Assembly: GCF_000420745.1 (NCBI RefSeq)
Contig: NZ_ATVN01000005.1
Location: 1 to 64,000, forward strand
Source: Pseudorhodobacter ferrugineus DSM 5888
Lineage (GTDB): Bacteria; Pseudomonadota; Alphaproteobacteria; Rhodobacterales; Rhodobacteraceae
Direction of reading: 5' to 3'
Length of the DNA stretch: 64,000 nucleotides
The position numbers were made by a program, and so were the translations under genes. Each line of letters starts with the position of its first letter. The stretch's first letter is position 1. A model generated the notes under the pieces. That model saw only the letters and a list, made by a program, of their open reading frames with translations. It was not told where the DNA came from and did not search any database. Of the stretch, positions 63,708 through 64,000 are shown piece after piece.

Positions 63708-64000
63708 TCAACTGTCACCGATTTGGCGAGGTTGCGCGGTTGGTCCACATCGGTGCCCTTTGCAATTGCGGTGTGATAGGCCAGCAGTTGTGCGGGCACG
63801 GCGTAAAGGATGGGTGCAAGGAAATCAGGCACCGACGGCATGACCAGCGTGCGCCAGCAGCCCATCCCCGCCTCGGCCACGCCTTGCGCATCGGAAATCA
63901 ACAAGACCTTGCCGTGGCGGGCCATCACCTCTTGCATATTCGACACGGTTTTGTCGAATAATGCGTCACGCGGGGCCATGACAATCACGGGAACATGGGC
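63704..64000 (-). CDS. glmS: Glucosamine-6-phosphate synthase, C-terminal fragment
   Basis: The last ~98 residues of GlmS; the rest lies beyond the window. Visible: [30 protein letters not shown], then [39 protein letters not shown], the invariant end of the isomerase domain including the [11 protein letters not shown] tail. Makes glucosamine-6-P from fructose-6-P and glutamine for peptidoglycan and LPS. Confidence 0.96.
   Translation of the reverse strand, partial: [98 protein letters not shown]

Noticed and set aside
1-64000. tRNA, rRNA or CRISPR features
   Set aside because: Reading intergenic regions on both strands shows no TPsiC-type arm, rRNA block or regularly spaced direct repeats.

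Overview
The window looks like chromosomal DNA of a Rhodobacterales (Rhodobacteraceae-type) alphaproteobacterium of moderately high GC. The call rests on gene content and neighbourhoods: tatABC followed by a DUF815-type ATPase, surE-pcm-nlpD, a pcm-like methyltransferase beside tolC, Hint_2 and DUF3422 proteins, pntAB, kynA/kynU, an FnrL-type FNR box and a CtrA-type box. I found no tRNA, rRNA, CRISPR array or prophage, and no gene-free stretch over 300 bp.

Left edge (1-1.4 kb): the window opens inside an IS21-family element (istB 3' end plus tandem terminal repeats). The element joins directly to the C-terminal two thirds of RNase J, so rnj appears to be interrupted. 1.5-13.9 kb: an RhlE-type helicase, a glycosyltransferase with an unknown partner, prfC with a Hint protein, a short-chain dehydrogenase with a histidine phosphatase, an orphan ABC ATPase facing a truncated YafY-type regulator, and the tatABC-ATPase operon. 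13.9-24.5 kb: a di-haem cytochrome c peroxidase behind a textbook class II FNR promoter, the surE-pcm-nlpD operon, a phosphomannomutase, an old-yellow-enzyme-type demethylase, hemF-idi and an M20 amidohydrolase. 24.5-35 kb: a GST gene with a CtrA box, an FAD oxidase, a membrane protein, pcm-like/tolC, a PopZ-like protein, efp, ygfZ and an MsbA-type exporter.

35-50 kb: a class V aminotransferase, an Xre/RES toxin-antitoxin pair, corA, a DUF305 copper-chaperone-like gene and a small cytochrome c (both behind MerR/CueR-type promoters with an identical 16-bp core), an L,D-transpeptidase, kynA/kynU, pntAB, DUF3422 and a YeeE/YedE sulfur transporter. 50-62 kb: a complete peptide-type ABC importer (oppDF-SBP-BC) divergent from argE-like, FAD amine oxidase and hippurate-hydrolase-like genes, facing an acyl-CoA synthetase. 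I infer an uptake-and-degradation module for acylated amino acids or peptides. 62-64 kb: moaA, an AlkD-like repair protein and the 3' end of glmS.

Signals not explained by ordinary gene content: a 22-bp intergenic motif present four times, always just 3' of a minus-strand gene and in one orientation relative to it; the paired copper-type operators; a four-copy 12-bp tandem repeat between two divergent genes; perfect operator-like palindromes upstream of the Hint, YafY-type, YeeE and opp/argE genes; and several enzymes whose canonical catalytic residues are replaced.
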